A stretch of DNA of 64,000 bases, taken from contig OZ005601.1 of NCBI GenBank assembly GCA_963930655.1, positions 24,428,921 through 24,492,920 on the forward strand, in the 5' to 3' direction. Source of the DNA: Myrica gale. Lineage: Eukaryota; Streptophyta; Magnoliopsida; Fagales; Myricaceae. Position numbers and translations under genes: made by a program. Shown here in pieces: positions 10,444 to 20,816 of this stretch (its first letter is position 1; each line of letters begins with the position of its first letter). The notes beneath the pieces are model-generated. The model saw only the letters and a list, made by a program, of their open reading frames with translations. It was not told the DNA's origin and searched no databases.

Positions 10444-10599
10444 AGTCAAGGGATTTGTCCAACGTTTGTCTACCGAAATTGATGTACAGATTGATCGTTC
10501 GTTTGTGTATAAATAGGACCATTGGGTCTTTGTAAATAGTATCAAACAGAAATAAAAAGCTTCTTCTCTTTTGTTCCCATTATATTCTGTTCTTTTACA
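10335..10599 (+). repeat. 3' LTR of Copia element
   Basis: Matches the 5' LTR at every position but one (A at 10555). TATAAATA at 10508-10515 lies 358 bp upstream of, and on the same strand as, the start codon of the next gene, so this LTR could act as an extra promoter. Confidence 0.96.
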
Positions 10600-10872
10600 A
10601 GGGGCGTTTCGAATCCTTCAATTCTGAAACACTTCGTTTTCTCTCCACTGAAATTGAAGTTTTCTGACTGAAGGTAGGGATTATCTCAGGGGTTGTAGGG
10701 CTTGTGCCAAATACATGGCCTAACAAGTTGTAGGACAAACCTTTTCAGGCTCTAGTTCATTTTCCTAATCACTTGGCAACATGGACTAAGATGGATAGTC
10801 AAATTGTGAAGTTATTATGAGCACTCTAATTTGTTTTGTATATTCTGGCGATCATAGAGAACAGAAATAGAG
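10600..10872 (+). promoter_or_regulatory. Target-site duplication and 5' flank/UTR of the TPR-like gene
   Basis: 10600-10604 is the right AGGGG duplication. A donor-like GAAG|GTAGGG near 10672 suggests a 5' UTR exon followed by an intron ending shortly before the ATG at 10873. If so, the Copia element landed in or just upstream of the 5' UTR. This is inferred from consensus splice signals only. Confidence 0.4.
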
Positions 10873-11259
10873 ATGGGTTCAGAACTAAATCCCAGGTGGA
10901 GCGTTTTCGATGGGGTTAAGGTCATTCCAGCATTTCCGGAGGCTCTCATGGCAGAGATTGATACAGCCATTTCTAATCTTGAGTACGCTCGCGCTACTGC
11001 CCGCCTTGGATCTTCGTCTTCATCCAATCTAAAGAATAAGAGCTTGTATTTGAGTCCTAGGCCTCAGTATGATGCCCGAATGGCGGACCATGCTTATAGG
11101 GCAGGATGTGCAGCCTTGGCTGCGGGCAAGCTCGATGAGGCTCTTCAGTCTTTGAACATTTCTCTGTCTAGATGTCCACCCGATAAGACTAGCGCCGTTG
11201 CTAAGCTTCAGTCTCTCATTTCTCTCACGTCTCAGCATCTACACAAGTCTCCCATATGA
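10873..11259 (+). CDS. Small TPR-like plant protein, function unknown
   Basis: The single-exon frame gives 128 residues. Residues 71-121 read as helical-repeat sequence: the stretch starting ADHAYRAGCAALAAGKLDEAL, followed by SLNISLSRCP, fits one tetratricopeptide (TPR) repeat plus a capping helix. The N-terminal 70 residues match no domain I know; they contain SNLEYARATARL (35-45) and a serine run (47-51). No signal peptide or membrane segment is apparent. ATG 10873 is in good plant context (AGAGATGG). Base and codon use look like a host gene, not a transposon. A single TPR usually mediates protein contacts, but no partner can be named. A longer gene with further exons in the sparse region to 13 kb cannot be excluded. 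Confidence 0.6.
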   Translation: MGSELNPRWSVFDGVKVIPAFPEALMAEIDTAISNLEYARATARLGSSSSSNLKNKSLYLSPRPQYDARMADHAYRAGCAALAAGKLDEALQSLNISLSRCPPDKTSAVAKLQSLISLTSQHLHKSPI

Positions 11260-13864
11260 ACTACTTGGTAGGCTTTCTGAACTCTTAAATTGTTGGCGAT
11301 TTTTGTACATTTTTGTTTGGACTCAATTGGAAGATTTCTTTGATGTCTATGACACGTCTCTTTTAAACTGGTAATGAATACTGAAAAGAGGTTTTGAATT
11401 TTTGCTTGATTGTTTTGTTTTCTTTCCATGCCTTATGGCGAGGTTAGCACTCTGTTTGGATTTCTGAAGGAGTGAAGAAACTAGAAACAAAAAAGTACGA
11501 AGAATGGTTAAGCAAAGAATCTAATTTCTCAAGCAATTCAGCAGCTCCTTTTCCTTTTCTCTACCCAGGAGCTAATCAGGACCAAGTTGTTTTTCTACTT
11601 CCAAGTACCTCTTTTACCCTACCTGAAGAAATCTATTTGTATTACTTGCTTCCATAAAGGACGATATTGAGGTATGACTTTGGAATTTAAGCTAGCCAAA
11701 GGTTGAGATCAAGGTTTTAATATGATTATGCAATAGGAAGTTTGTTCTATTAATTTGAACATTCCAGTAGCTGAGTCGATGGATCTACATCTACTTGCCA
11801 AGATGGAGAGAACATTAAGAGATTTTTTTTTACCGCTAAATTGTACTGATTGTTTTGGACTTCAGGCATTGGTAAACGAAATCCTTTTAGTAACTTCAGA
11901 AATCTATGACAGAACCTTTGCACTTGTGATATTGTGGTGTGATCCTTTTATTTGTCACTGCTAGTTTGAGGGGATATTTGCTTGATGTTGTAGGAGATAG
12001 CTCTTTGAACATACTATTAACACTGTCTATATTTTTTTAGTTATTTCTTGTTTTCACTGTCACATGAATTGACGTGTTAACCCATTTATTTCAGCTCGTA
12101 AATATCTTTACCTTTTTCTCTCTTTTTTGGTCTTTATAAACTTGTTTTAAATTGCAGATGTTGTTTGTCTGTTTTTGCCGATAATTGGGTGTTTGTCGTC
12201 TTGCCAATCAGTGGCTAGTTGGAAGCTTGGTTTCTGCTCTTGTGGTAAACAGAATCAGACAGCTTGTCAGGTCGAAAAACTCTTTTATATCTGGATGTAT
12301 TTTAACCAAGGTGTTCAAATTTGGAATATGGTTATGTTCTTTGTGAATCCCCTTCCCGATACCCAGTCATTGTTATACTGAAACAGTCTTGTTATCTCAA
12401 ATAAGTAATTTTACAGCATCCTTTTGTTTTGTTGTGTTCTTTTACGAACTATTATCCCAGTCTCCAGCAGAATGTTGTTCGTCAAGCTGTAGAATAAAAC
12501 TAATTGTTTGAGAGGATGTTCCATTAGTTGGTTGATTGTATGATTAGTTCTAGTGACACCTGAACTTTGAGTCATCAAACTCTGTTTCTAGGTGAGCAGT
12601 CCAATTGGTTCCATACCCCGGAAGAAGTGAATACCCCCTTCTTAAGGAAGTTCAGGCTTTGTTCAGAGGCTAAAACAGTGAAGAGAAATGGACTTAATGA
12701 TGATCTTCGTCCAAAGCTAGTCATTTAGAGGTCTGAAAACTGCCCAGAAACCGGCGGCAAGGGATTCTGTTCAGATTTTTGTTTCTAGGCAATGGATTCG
12801 ATGCAGATTAAAAGAAAATAAACTGATAATTCAATTTGCTCCGGACTTTGGATTATTGTTCCAGTGACTGATATCATCTGAGGTTTTGACAGTAGAACCG
12901 AGCCTATACATAAAAGGCAATTTTACCAAAACACTTTCTCTAATTTTTGGGTCTGCCCTTCAAGTAGTAGCTTTCTATTTCCAATCCAGTGTGGGAGTCT
13001 TGTTTCCACTACAGCTAGTCGCTTCTTCCAGTGCAAGGTTTAAAATGGATAAAGAAACAGGGTCCCGAATCGGCCATTAGAAACTTTCTTTTCTGTAACG
13101 TCATGAATATAAATTTTCAGTTCCTGTGGTTTCTTAATTGAACCTGCCATAATTCAAAGAGATCTGTCCTGCCTCAACGCCAATGATTTCTCAAGGCTCA
13201 ACATTTGTAAATGGAGGAACAGCGCTAGTAAATCCGCTATCCAATTATTTACAAAAGAAGAAAAAAGGCTCTACTTGATCCTCGCTTTTTTCTGCATAAT
13301 AGGATTTCTTCTCAAGTGGGCTAACTATTTTTCGTGGGAAAGTGACGCAGAAGTGGGGCCTAATGCCCAATACCCGTTGTTAGTTTCTTTGTTGTTTTCT
13401 CCCCGGAAATAAATAACTTGAGACGGGCGTTCTGTCATTCTTAGAGAATTTTCGTCCCAACAGCCTTGGTGTTTTAGGTAAGGCGTCCCACCTCACCATG
13501 TCTTTAGCTTAAAGTGAAACTTCGGAAACAACAGGATAGACACTATCTTCAGAAAAGTATCTAAAAATAGTTCCGATAGTCTTTGATAGAGATAATAGCA
13601 GTCAAATCAGCACTTGGAATCTCAGATGGGGTTCCTTGCGTTTATTGTTAGAATGTCTTATGCCCTTTTTACCTTTGGCTTTACCGCTACGGATGCAAAG
13701 AAGTACTTTCAGTAAGCTGCAAGGCCACTATCAGAAAAAAGCAGGTCAATTTGGGCATCCATGGATGTGTGAATAAAACTACAGCTTTTTAGGTCTGTGT
13801 ATATATATATTTGTTTATCTGAAGAAATAAATGCACATATCCAACCCAATTTTAATCCTCCAGA
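11260..13864. other. Long non-coding stretch, no gene recognised
   Basis: T-rich DNA with only short open stretches (for example 12175-12381 and 12886-13080) that match no known family. It may contain the 3' UTR of the upstream gene and the promoter of the downstream one. TATATATA at about 13801-13809 lies 60 bp before the next start codon and could be its TATA element. Confidence 0.4.
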
Positions 13865-14600
13865 ATGGGCGTCTTTTATCATGAAGAGCCACAGCCAAAT
13901 TCTCCCAAGAGATGCAAGTTCCTCATCGCAGCTTTGAAGGATGTGTTCTCCTACTGCCATATTTTTGGTGGAGGGATTTCAACACCAAGCCTGGAAGAGG
14001 AGTATCTGACAAGCGACTTCGATGATGAACAAGAAGTATTTGCCATAACATCCTTATAGTTATGGATTGCATCGACCTCTTTTGTATTTTCCTTTCTTCT
14101 TACAACTTGGTTTTCTGTTATTGTGTTTGATCTTTCCTCAGGTGGTTGTTTCAGCGATCAGGAGCCGAGCCATGGAAAAGTTAAGACGCAAGCCTAGCCT
14201 CTTGACTGATAGTTTCTCGTGGGTTTACTATCCGATGACTGGGGAACTGTACATGACCCCCAAGGCAGCTGAAGGGAAAGAGGGATGTGGTCATGAAGAT
14301 GATGAAAGGGAAGAATTTGGATCCGTTGGGAGTTGTTTCTCTTGCTGTTCGAGCGCTGCCAGTAGGGAAGCGTTCTACTCTGTTAAGACCAACTTCTCAC
14401 GTAGCTCGAGCTTCAATGGGGTTGATCTTCAAGAATTTTGGAAGCGATCGATAATTCAGGAGCTGTGCCACTGCGAGGGCTGGCCATTTGGTCTCTACCG
14501 GAAGGCCATATTGCTTCCACCCCTACCCAAATCCCCCTCTGAATCTTGGTCATGGCGTAAAGGCACTAGAATGATTAAGACGCCTTCATTTCAAAGTTAA
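13865..14600 (+). CDS. Conserved-looking plant protein of unknown function (2 exons, 209 aa)
   Basis: Exon 1 is 13865-14035 (57 codons, ending DDEQE). The intron is 14036-14141 (GTATTT...TTTCCTCAG). Exon 2 is 14142-14597 (152 codons, beginning VVVSAIRSRAMEKLRRK), with the stop at 14598-14600. The splice is phase 0 and joins two good coding segments. The protein has a short N-terminus with KRCKFLIAALKD, an acidic stretch, a basic RSRAMEKLRRKPSLL block, a Cys-rich SCFSCCSS motif, and a Trp-rich C-terminus with LLPPLPKSPSESWSW. There is no signal peptide or transmembrane helix. The overall pattern is that of a plant-specific uncharacterised family; I cannot assign a function. Its 3' end converges with SDH5 on the opposite strand. 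Confidence 0.75.
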
Positions 14601-15836
14601 TCTCTTTCCTTCTCTCACCTCCCATTTATGTTCTGTTCATTTGGCGTTGGATTCAGAAGATCAGCAGAATAAAGGAGACGACTTTCAGTACAATCTATTG
14701 CTTTCTGCAAATATATATCGTACTGGATGAATAGAGTTGTTCCTTGGAATATCTTCCGAGAGAGTAATCTTGTCAGCGATTACCACACCCGTGGAAATTT
14801 TATTTATTTATTTTTCCTGTTTTCGCAACAAAACAGCCATTACTAACTGAAGACAGAAACCATTTCATGCTAAAAAAAGGCAGGCTGTATTAAAAGTAAT
14901 CCTGCAGTTATCCTCCATTAACGCTCTCTTCCGGTACTCCTTGACATTATGAAAAGTTGGATCTAGGCATTTTGGTAGCCACGCACAGCAGGGAAGAGCT
15001 TAGCGGATTCAGGCGCTATCTTGCACTCATCCTGCCCGGCCATTTTCTGCTCTGTTTGGGTTGCTTGTGGTGGTTTTCTACAGCCATGATTTTCTGGACG
15101 GGGCTCTAGTTGTGTGCTTACTGCTTTGTTTCTTTGTTGTTATTTTATGTGGGATTTTGTGGGGACGATCTAGCGGTGACCACCCTTTTTAGACGACTTT
15201 CGGTAGACATGCAAATTTTGGCCTAGGATTACATTTGGAATTCAGAAAAAAAAAAGTCCATAATGAGAGATCAACACATCCTCCTGGAACATTGATTTCA
15301 GAAAAAAAAATAAAGGTATCAATCACTTCTTTTTGCAGACTGAATACATAGGCCTAGGATAAGCAACATTTTTCTTGAAGCAGCAGTTGTTTTGGGCAGT
15401 TTCAGTAATATAGTCAAAATGACAGCTCCCAAACGACATCACTCCCGCAACTTCTCACTTGGGGATGAAGGACAAATGTAAACACTTTAAACAATCACCG
15501 CACTAATTTTCTCCCTTGATCATCAGGCACAAAACTATGCCAAGTTTAACCGTCTTGTCGGCAGAAGCAAAATGGGGCTGATCAAACAGAGATTCTATTG
15601 GAGTTAATAGAACTGACAGCATCATGGGTTCGAAACAAAGCCAAACAACCCAAACATGATGCCACATTGTTCCTTTCATTTAGATAAACAAACATAAATC
15701 TTATTTAACTGCCCTTGCACCTTGACTGTAAAGGCTTTTTAAGGAGAGAATAAACCAACCTTGTCTGCAAATGATGAAAACCATTATTCTAACCACAATG
15801 TTCAGAATTACATTGGACTTCTCAAAAAGCATGGGT
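14601..15836. other. Convergent intergenic region
   Basis: This is the space between the convergent unknown gene (+) and SDH5 (-). It presumably carries both 3' UTRs. No coding region, RNA gene or repeat was recognised. Confidence 0.45.
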
Positions 15837-18758
15837 CTAAGCTCTTTGCTCCACATATGACCCAGCAAGTCCTGAGGTTCCAAGAACTGTAATCTGCAAT
15901 CAAAAGATGAAATTAGATTAGGGAGTGAGCTACATGACCATGAAAAACACTAGATTTTTGCCAACAGAAAATGAGCTAAACATTTCATAACAAACACCTA
16001 CACCTTTCAGACTATGGAATGTATATCAGCGTCACATATTGAAGATACAGAGAGAGACATCAAGGCTGATGTATAAGAGGAACGGGGAACGGGGGTCTTT
16101 TTTAGAGTTAAATTAATAGTTATTTCTTTTCAAACAGGTCAATCTTTAGCAACTAGTTCTCCTAGGTGGTCCAAAGAGAAAGGAGAAAATGTCATATTCC
16201 ACAGATCGGCAAAGAACTAGACTTCTACAAGTATTAAGAGGGATTAACTAGATTTTTCCACCACTTTTTTGTCTATCTCAGCAATTACAAACTAGGCTGG
16301 ATGTCACCAACATGAAGCTTCTGATGGCATACCAAACAATTTCAAGTTCCATGGAATATGTGAGTCAATAAAATCTATGCTTGACATCATCTATAAAAAA
16401 ACAGTTGAGTGAGGTCTAAGAGGGAAAACTAAAAGTTGTTATTACCTTTCCCCACTCAGAACCGAGGTCACCGCATCTCATCTTTAAATGTATCATCTTT
16501 GCTCCCAACTCTGTCTCCACTTTCTTCCGCAAATAGCTCTCATCTGGCCCAAATGCATCCAAATAAGTAATGTAGCGATTGTAAACTGTATGAAGCGCAT
16601 TTGTCTGCTCTTCCGACATGGGCTTCACATCCTGCAGAAAATTTAACATCATTGAGCCATAGAACTGGAGATACAAAAGAATAACAAGTCCTCAAATGCT
16701 GATAAAGATCACACTACCTCACCACCCACTCCAATGCTGTCATCAATTTCCATCCTCAAAGATACAAGAATACCACCAAATTCCTCAACTGCTTCTGCTG
16801 CACGAAAAACATTTGTCACCACCTCCTTGCCTGTCGTGTCATCAGTGCTTTTAGACAATGCCGCCTTCACATCGTGAACAAGAGGGTCAGGAAGCTCATC
16901 CCAACTTGCAGCGAGCAAATCCTTGAAAGCACGGTGAAGCTCAGGGTCTTTTATGTCTGGCATATGACTTATATCTTCGCTATACAACCGCCTGCTTCCT
17001 ATGCCCATTGAAAGAGAGGACAGGCAATCTGTGGAATTGCAACAATGAGAAACAAGTTCACAACATAAAAGCAATTACAACGATAAATAATATACCTTCT
17101 GATACCATCTAAAAGCTTACCTACCATGCACACTGTGTGGACATATACTACTCAAATGACCACGTGCTGATTAAGCACCACAGAGACATTATTACTCACA
17201 TCTTGCCATGCCAAACTAAACATTACCTGAATCGCACAAATATAATACAATCTAGAAACCACCCACCAAGCAGTTATCGTCACAGTCCAGCAATGTATTA
17301 TAGAGTTTCAGCCAAGTTAATTCAACATAGGACTTTCACAAGGCATGTCCAGCCCTTGCCTATGAAGCTCCTATATACACATCAGCTAGAGAAAAACTTT
17401 TACGGTATACTCTTTACCCAAACACGACCTCATTTATCCATGAAGTTCAAACACTTGAAGACACGCACGTAAAAACACAGATAGATGAGAATATACGTAC
17501 AATAATTTCAGAGTATATAAATACAAAAGGACTTGCAGAGGCTGCCTACACGATACATGGCCTAACATGTCAAAACTCTTATTGCAAGACTTCTGCAAGC
17601 TTTTGAACTTCTGAATCTAGAATTGTTGCGCATGAACAGGGTCATCGAGAGCCCAAGGATCAAGCATTAACTGAAAGTTAGATTTATATGTATACTTTTT
17701 TAGGTAATTAGTTATATTTAAATATTTCGTCCTGAAAAACTTGTCTTTTGAAAATTTGGCTCGTCAAATAGGTCTGTTTCAAAAAAAAGCTTTTACACAG
17801 CACTATTTCAAAAAACTGAAAAGCTTAATTATCCAACAGAAAAGGTCAGCAATGCGGCTTACTAATCTCCCAACATGCCCTTTGGACTTTAGCCTCTGAT
17901 TAGGCAATTCTAGATTCGTTATAGAGTGATGTCCTTAAAAGAAGTTCCAAACACAAAGTTTTGGTGAGCATACGGCCCAGCGTGACACCCGAAATTTCCA
18001 AGGGATATAAACTTGAAATTCAGGCCACTTTTGCAAGGATGGAACATATACTTCAAAATTAAATGAAAAACGTAGTATTGAAGGATGGCAAAATCAAAGA
18101 TATATAACGCAATCAGGACCCACTATACATAGAAGCTATGCAAAGGAGCTTTTGTACTTAAAGGCTAACCAAGACTCCTATGCCACAAAAATTCAACGGG
18201 AAAAATAAAATCGTTTTCACAGTTAATACTGCCCTCCCCCGGTGATTTCTTTCCTTAAAATTAAAGGGGGGGGGGGGGGGGGGAAAGAAATATTTGGTTG
18301 CCCTGTTCAAAAGTTCATTAACGGGAAAATTAGTACTACCTCGGTGAGTCACGGTCGCTGACTAGCTTCAACAAAGAAAATTAGACAAACAAATGGCAAA
18401 GACTCAACGGGAAATGAAATCCAAAAAAATTAGATACGGTTCATTTAATATGCCGCGCGATCATAGGGGGAAATTGGAATTTAAAGATCAGATTTCAGCT
18501 AAACATACCGGATCCCTGTGCAAAAAAAAAAAGGGGAAAATAAGTCAAATGAGGAAAGGTATAAGTACCAGAAAGGCGGCAGTCAGAAGAGCCGGAGAGA
18601 GAAGGGGAGGAGAGATTGAAGAGGCTTCGAGAAGCGTTGTGGTGGTGGTGGTGGTGGTGGTGGTGGTGGCGGAGTAAACTGTGGCTGACTGCAGCGACAT
18701 GATTAGATCTGGAGCAAAGCGAGCGGTATAGCGATCGTAGAACCAAAGTCTTATCCAT
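15837..18758 (-). CDS. SDH5: Succinate dehydrogenase subunit 5-like protein, mitochondrial (4 coding exons)
   Basis: Exons on the minus strand are 18758-18569, 17028-16718, 16631-16446 and 15893-15837 (stop 15837-15839). All junctions are GT-AG and the phases agree, giving 247 residues. The N-terminus (MDKTLVLRSLYRSLCSRSN) is a basic, Ser-rich mitochondrial presequence, followed by ten consecutive histidines from a GTG-type microsatellite. The mature part contains MGIGSRRLYSED, NVFRAAEAVEEFGGIL, SLRMEIDDSIG and YLRKKVETELG, and ends GTSGLAGSYVEQRA. I recognise this pattern as the plant-specific subunit SDH5 of respiratory complex II, a peripheral protein at the inner mitochondrial membrane. 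The identity rests on remembered family sequence, so a related mitochondrial protein is possible. Intron 1 is 1540 bp; introns 2 and 3 are 86 and 552 bp. The start is the first ATG before the targeting peptide. Confidence 0.78.
18257..18282. repeat. Poly-G run in SDH5 intron 1
   Basis: A homopolymer of about 16 G (with short flanking purines) lies inside the first intron. It may be prone to slippage and length error in assembly. Confidence 0.8.
18638..18669. repeat. GTG microsatellite encoding poly-His in the SDH5 presequence
   Basis: About ten tandem GTG units on the plus strand read as CAC (His) codons in exon 1 of SDH5, directly after the basic targeting segment. Length changes would stay in frame. 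Confidence 0.9.
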
Positions 18759-19016
18759 TGAACTCTCTCTCTCTCTCTCTCAATTATAAGAAGAAGCAGA
18801 CGAAAAAGGAAAGGAGTGAAGCGTAGAGTGGCGAGGGAAGGGGCTTTCCGTCGAGAGTAATCGGAAAGGAAAACCGAAAACGTGAAGAGCATCGACGGAA
18901 CTTGTTTATTTTTCCTTTTTTTTTCAAAAAAGAAATTGTTTACACTTATTGGGCTTGATATCGCTAAGGATTAAGAATGAAGAATGGGCTACGCTGTCAT
19001 TGACTGGGCAGAAGCC
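18759..19016 (-). promoter_or_regulatory. 5' UTR and promoter side of SDH5
   Basis: A CT run at 18764-18781 (GA on the coding strand) sits just upstream of the SDH5 start codon, typical of plant 5' UTR pyrimidine/purine tracts. No TATA box is evident. Confidence 0.5.
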
Positions 19017-19495
19017 CAGATATTGAGAAAGCCTTTTTTGCATATCTTTCATTTCTAAGCCCAGGTCGGCCTTTTTCCAGATGCGATGACCAGAGTTTTC
19101 ATTCAGTTAGTCCAGACTCCAGCTGCAACGTGTTTGAACATTCAACTTTTTGATGGTCAAATTTCAATGCTCAAGAAGATGGAATTGCATACGTAAGGCA
19201 AATTGATGAAAGTCTGCATTAGCAGCGAGGCACGAAAGGGATGAACCAATGGCAGATATTGAGAAAGCCTTTTTTGTATATCTTTCATTTCTAAACCCAG
19301 GTCGGCCTTTTTCCAGATGCGATGGCCAGTTTCCATGCATTCAGCTAGTCCAGACTCCAGCTGCAACGTGTTTGAAACATTCAACTTTTTGATGGGCAAA
19401 TTTCAATGCTCAAGAAGATGGAATTGTATACGTAATAGGCAAAATGATGAAAGTCTGCATTACCAGCGATGCACGAAAGGGATGAACCAATGGCA
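19017..19495. repeat. Tandem duplication (two units of about 236-243 bp) upstream of CXE-A
   Basis: Unit 1 (19017-19252) and unit 2 (19253-19495) align over nearly their whole length. Both begin CAGATATTGAGAAAGCC and end GGGATGAACCAATGGCA, with scattered substitutions and small indels. They lie head-to-tail between SDH5 and CXE-A, ending 113 bp before the CXE-A start codon, and so probably double part of its promoter. Confidence 0.92.
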
Positions 19496-19608
19496 ATAGG
19501 CATCATGGGTACACTAGCTAGTCTATATATTATAGGCCAATGGCCAAGTGCAAAGTCATGCACTTATAAGAGCAAACGAGAGGAGGAGAAACACTTCTAA
19601 GCTATCCG

Positions 19609-20583
19609 ATGGAACCGAATCAGTCAGAAATAGCCTTCGAGTTCCCCTCAATGATTCGAGTCTATAAAGACGGTTGTGTTGAGAGACTTCGACGCACGGA
19701 TTTCGTTCTGGCATCAACGGATCACCGAACCGGCGTCTCATCCAAAGATGTTACAATCGCCCCTGAATCCAACCTGACCGTACGCCTTTACCTCCCAAAG
19801 CTCACCAAAGAAAACCAGAAGCTTCCTCTCCTTGTCTACTTCCATGGTGGTGCCTTCTGCGTCTCATCGCCGTTCAATTCCAAGAACCACAGTTACCTCA
19901 ATACCATTGTAGCCCAAGCTAACGTTGTCGCGGTCTCTGTGAACTACAGGAAAGCCCCTGAACACCCTCTTCCCGCTGCATACGATGACGCTTGGGTTGC
20001 GCTACAGTGGGTTGTCTCTCATTGTAGTAATGGTGGGCCTGAGGCTTGGCTGAACGAGCATGCCGATTTTGAGAGGTTGTTCTTGGCCGGAGTGAGCGCT
20101 GGTGCTAATATTGCTCATAATTTGGCTATGGTGGCTGGAGAGGCCGAGTTTGGTACGAAGGTGAACCTTCTTGGGTTAGCTTTGGTCCACCCGTTTTTCT
20201 GGGGATCAAATCCTATCGGGTCAGAGTCTGTTGATCCTGGTAGGAAAGCATCTGTGGACTGGTTGTGGCCGTTTGTGTGCCCATCCGCACCGGACAGCGA
20301 TGACCCTCGAGTTAACCCGGTGGCAGACGGGGCTCCGAGCTTGGTGGGATTAGGGTGCAGGAGGGTCTTGGTGTGTGTGGCTGAAAAGGACGTGTTGAAG
20401 GACAGAGGGTGGCTTTACTACGAGGCATTGGGGCGGAGCGGGTGGAAGGGTGTGGTGGAGATCAAAGAGACGGAAGGTGAGGAACATGCGTTTCATTTGA
20501 ATGATTTGGAGTGTGAAAAAGCCAAGGACTTGATCAGAAGTTTGGCTGCCTTCTTCAATAGGGGCATGCCTCCAGTAATTTAA
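19609..20583 (+). CDS. CXE: Class I plant carboxylesterase CXE-A (alpha/beta hydrolase, GID1/HSL family)
   Basis: Intronless, 324 residues, the normal length of plant carboxylesterases. The alpha/beta-hydrolase_3 fold is marked by the oxyanion-hole motif HGG at 79-81 (YFHGGAFC), the nucleophile Ser163 within GVSAGAN, the acid Asp261 (AEKDVLKDRG) and the catalytic His293 (EEHAFH). The motif SVNYRKAPEHPLPAAYDD is also typical. The usual residue before the nucleophile is Asp (GDSAGAN); here it is Val162, which may alter activity. The family hydrolyses short esters and includes hydroxyisoflavanone dehydratases and esterases acting on secondary metabolites; the substrate cannot be read from sequence. 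There is no signal peptide, so a cytosolic location is expected. ATG 19609 follows a purine-rich leader, and a TATATATTATAG element lies near 19525. Paralogue of CXE-B at 33279. Confidence 0.93.
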   Translation: MEPNQSEIAFEFPSMIRVYKDGCVERLRRTDFVLASTDHRTGVSSKDVTIAPESNLTVRLYLPKLTKENQKLPLLVYFHGGAFCVSSPFNSKNHSYLNTIVAQANVVAVSVNYRKAPEHPLPAAYDDAWVALQWVVSHCSNGGPEAWLNEHADFERLFLAGVSAGANIAHNLAMVAGEAEFGTKVNLLGLALVHPFFWGSNPIGSESVDPGRKASVDWLWPFVCPSAPDSDDPRVNPVADGAPSLVGLGCRRVLVCVAEKDVLKDRGWLYYEALGRSGWKGVVEIKETEGEEHAFHLNDLECEKAKDLIRSLAAFFNRGMPPVI

Positions 20584-20816
20584 TTGCTGCACTTTTGTTG
20601 TGTAATAGCATTATTATCCTTGTGGTTTCAATCAAATGTATGCTCTCACACGAAAAACCAAACAAATCAGATCTATAATCTCAAGATTATTATAATTCAG
20701 AGTTATGTACCTATTTGATCTTTTAAGTTTTTACCTATTTTAATAAATTAGTCTTGAGTTTTCAAAATTTTCATAAAATTTCTTAAGTTTTTAATTTTTA
20801 TAAAACAATTTATTTA
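20584..20816. other. 3' flank of CXE-A
   Basis: AT-rich 3' UTR and flank. No gene is seen. Confidence 0.4.

Larger units (their letters stand above)
5218..10599 (+). mobile_element. Intact, very young Ty1/Copia LTR retrotransposon (5382 bp)
   Basis: The element has TG...CA LTRs of 265 bp each (5218-5482 and 10335-10599), a tRNA-Met-type primer binding site immediately after the 5' LTR, a purine tract before the 3' LTR, an exact AGGGG target-site duplication and one uninterrupted gag-pol frame in the order PR-INT-RT-RNase H. The two LTRs differ at a single site (C at 5438, A at 10555). The LTRs are identical when a copy inserts, so this copy is recent in evolutionary terms and may still be mobile. 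It lies in the same orientation as the small gene that starts at 10873. Confidence 0.97.

Noticed and set aside
13141..13700. Coding exons between the TPR-like gene and the 13.9-kb gene
   Set aside because: No open frame with plausible splice sites or familiar residues was found.
18393..18677. Plus-strand frame with a poly-Val end
   Set aside because: Antisense to SDH5 exon 1 and its microsatellite.
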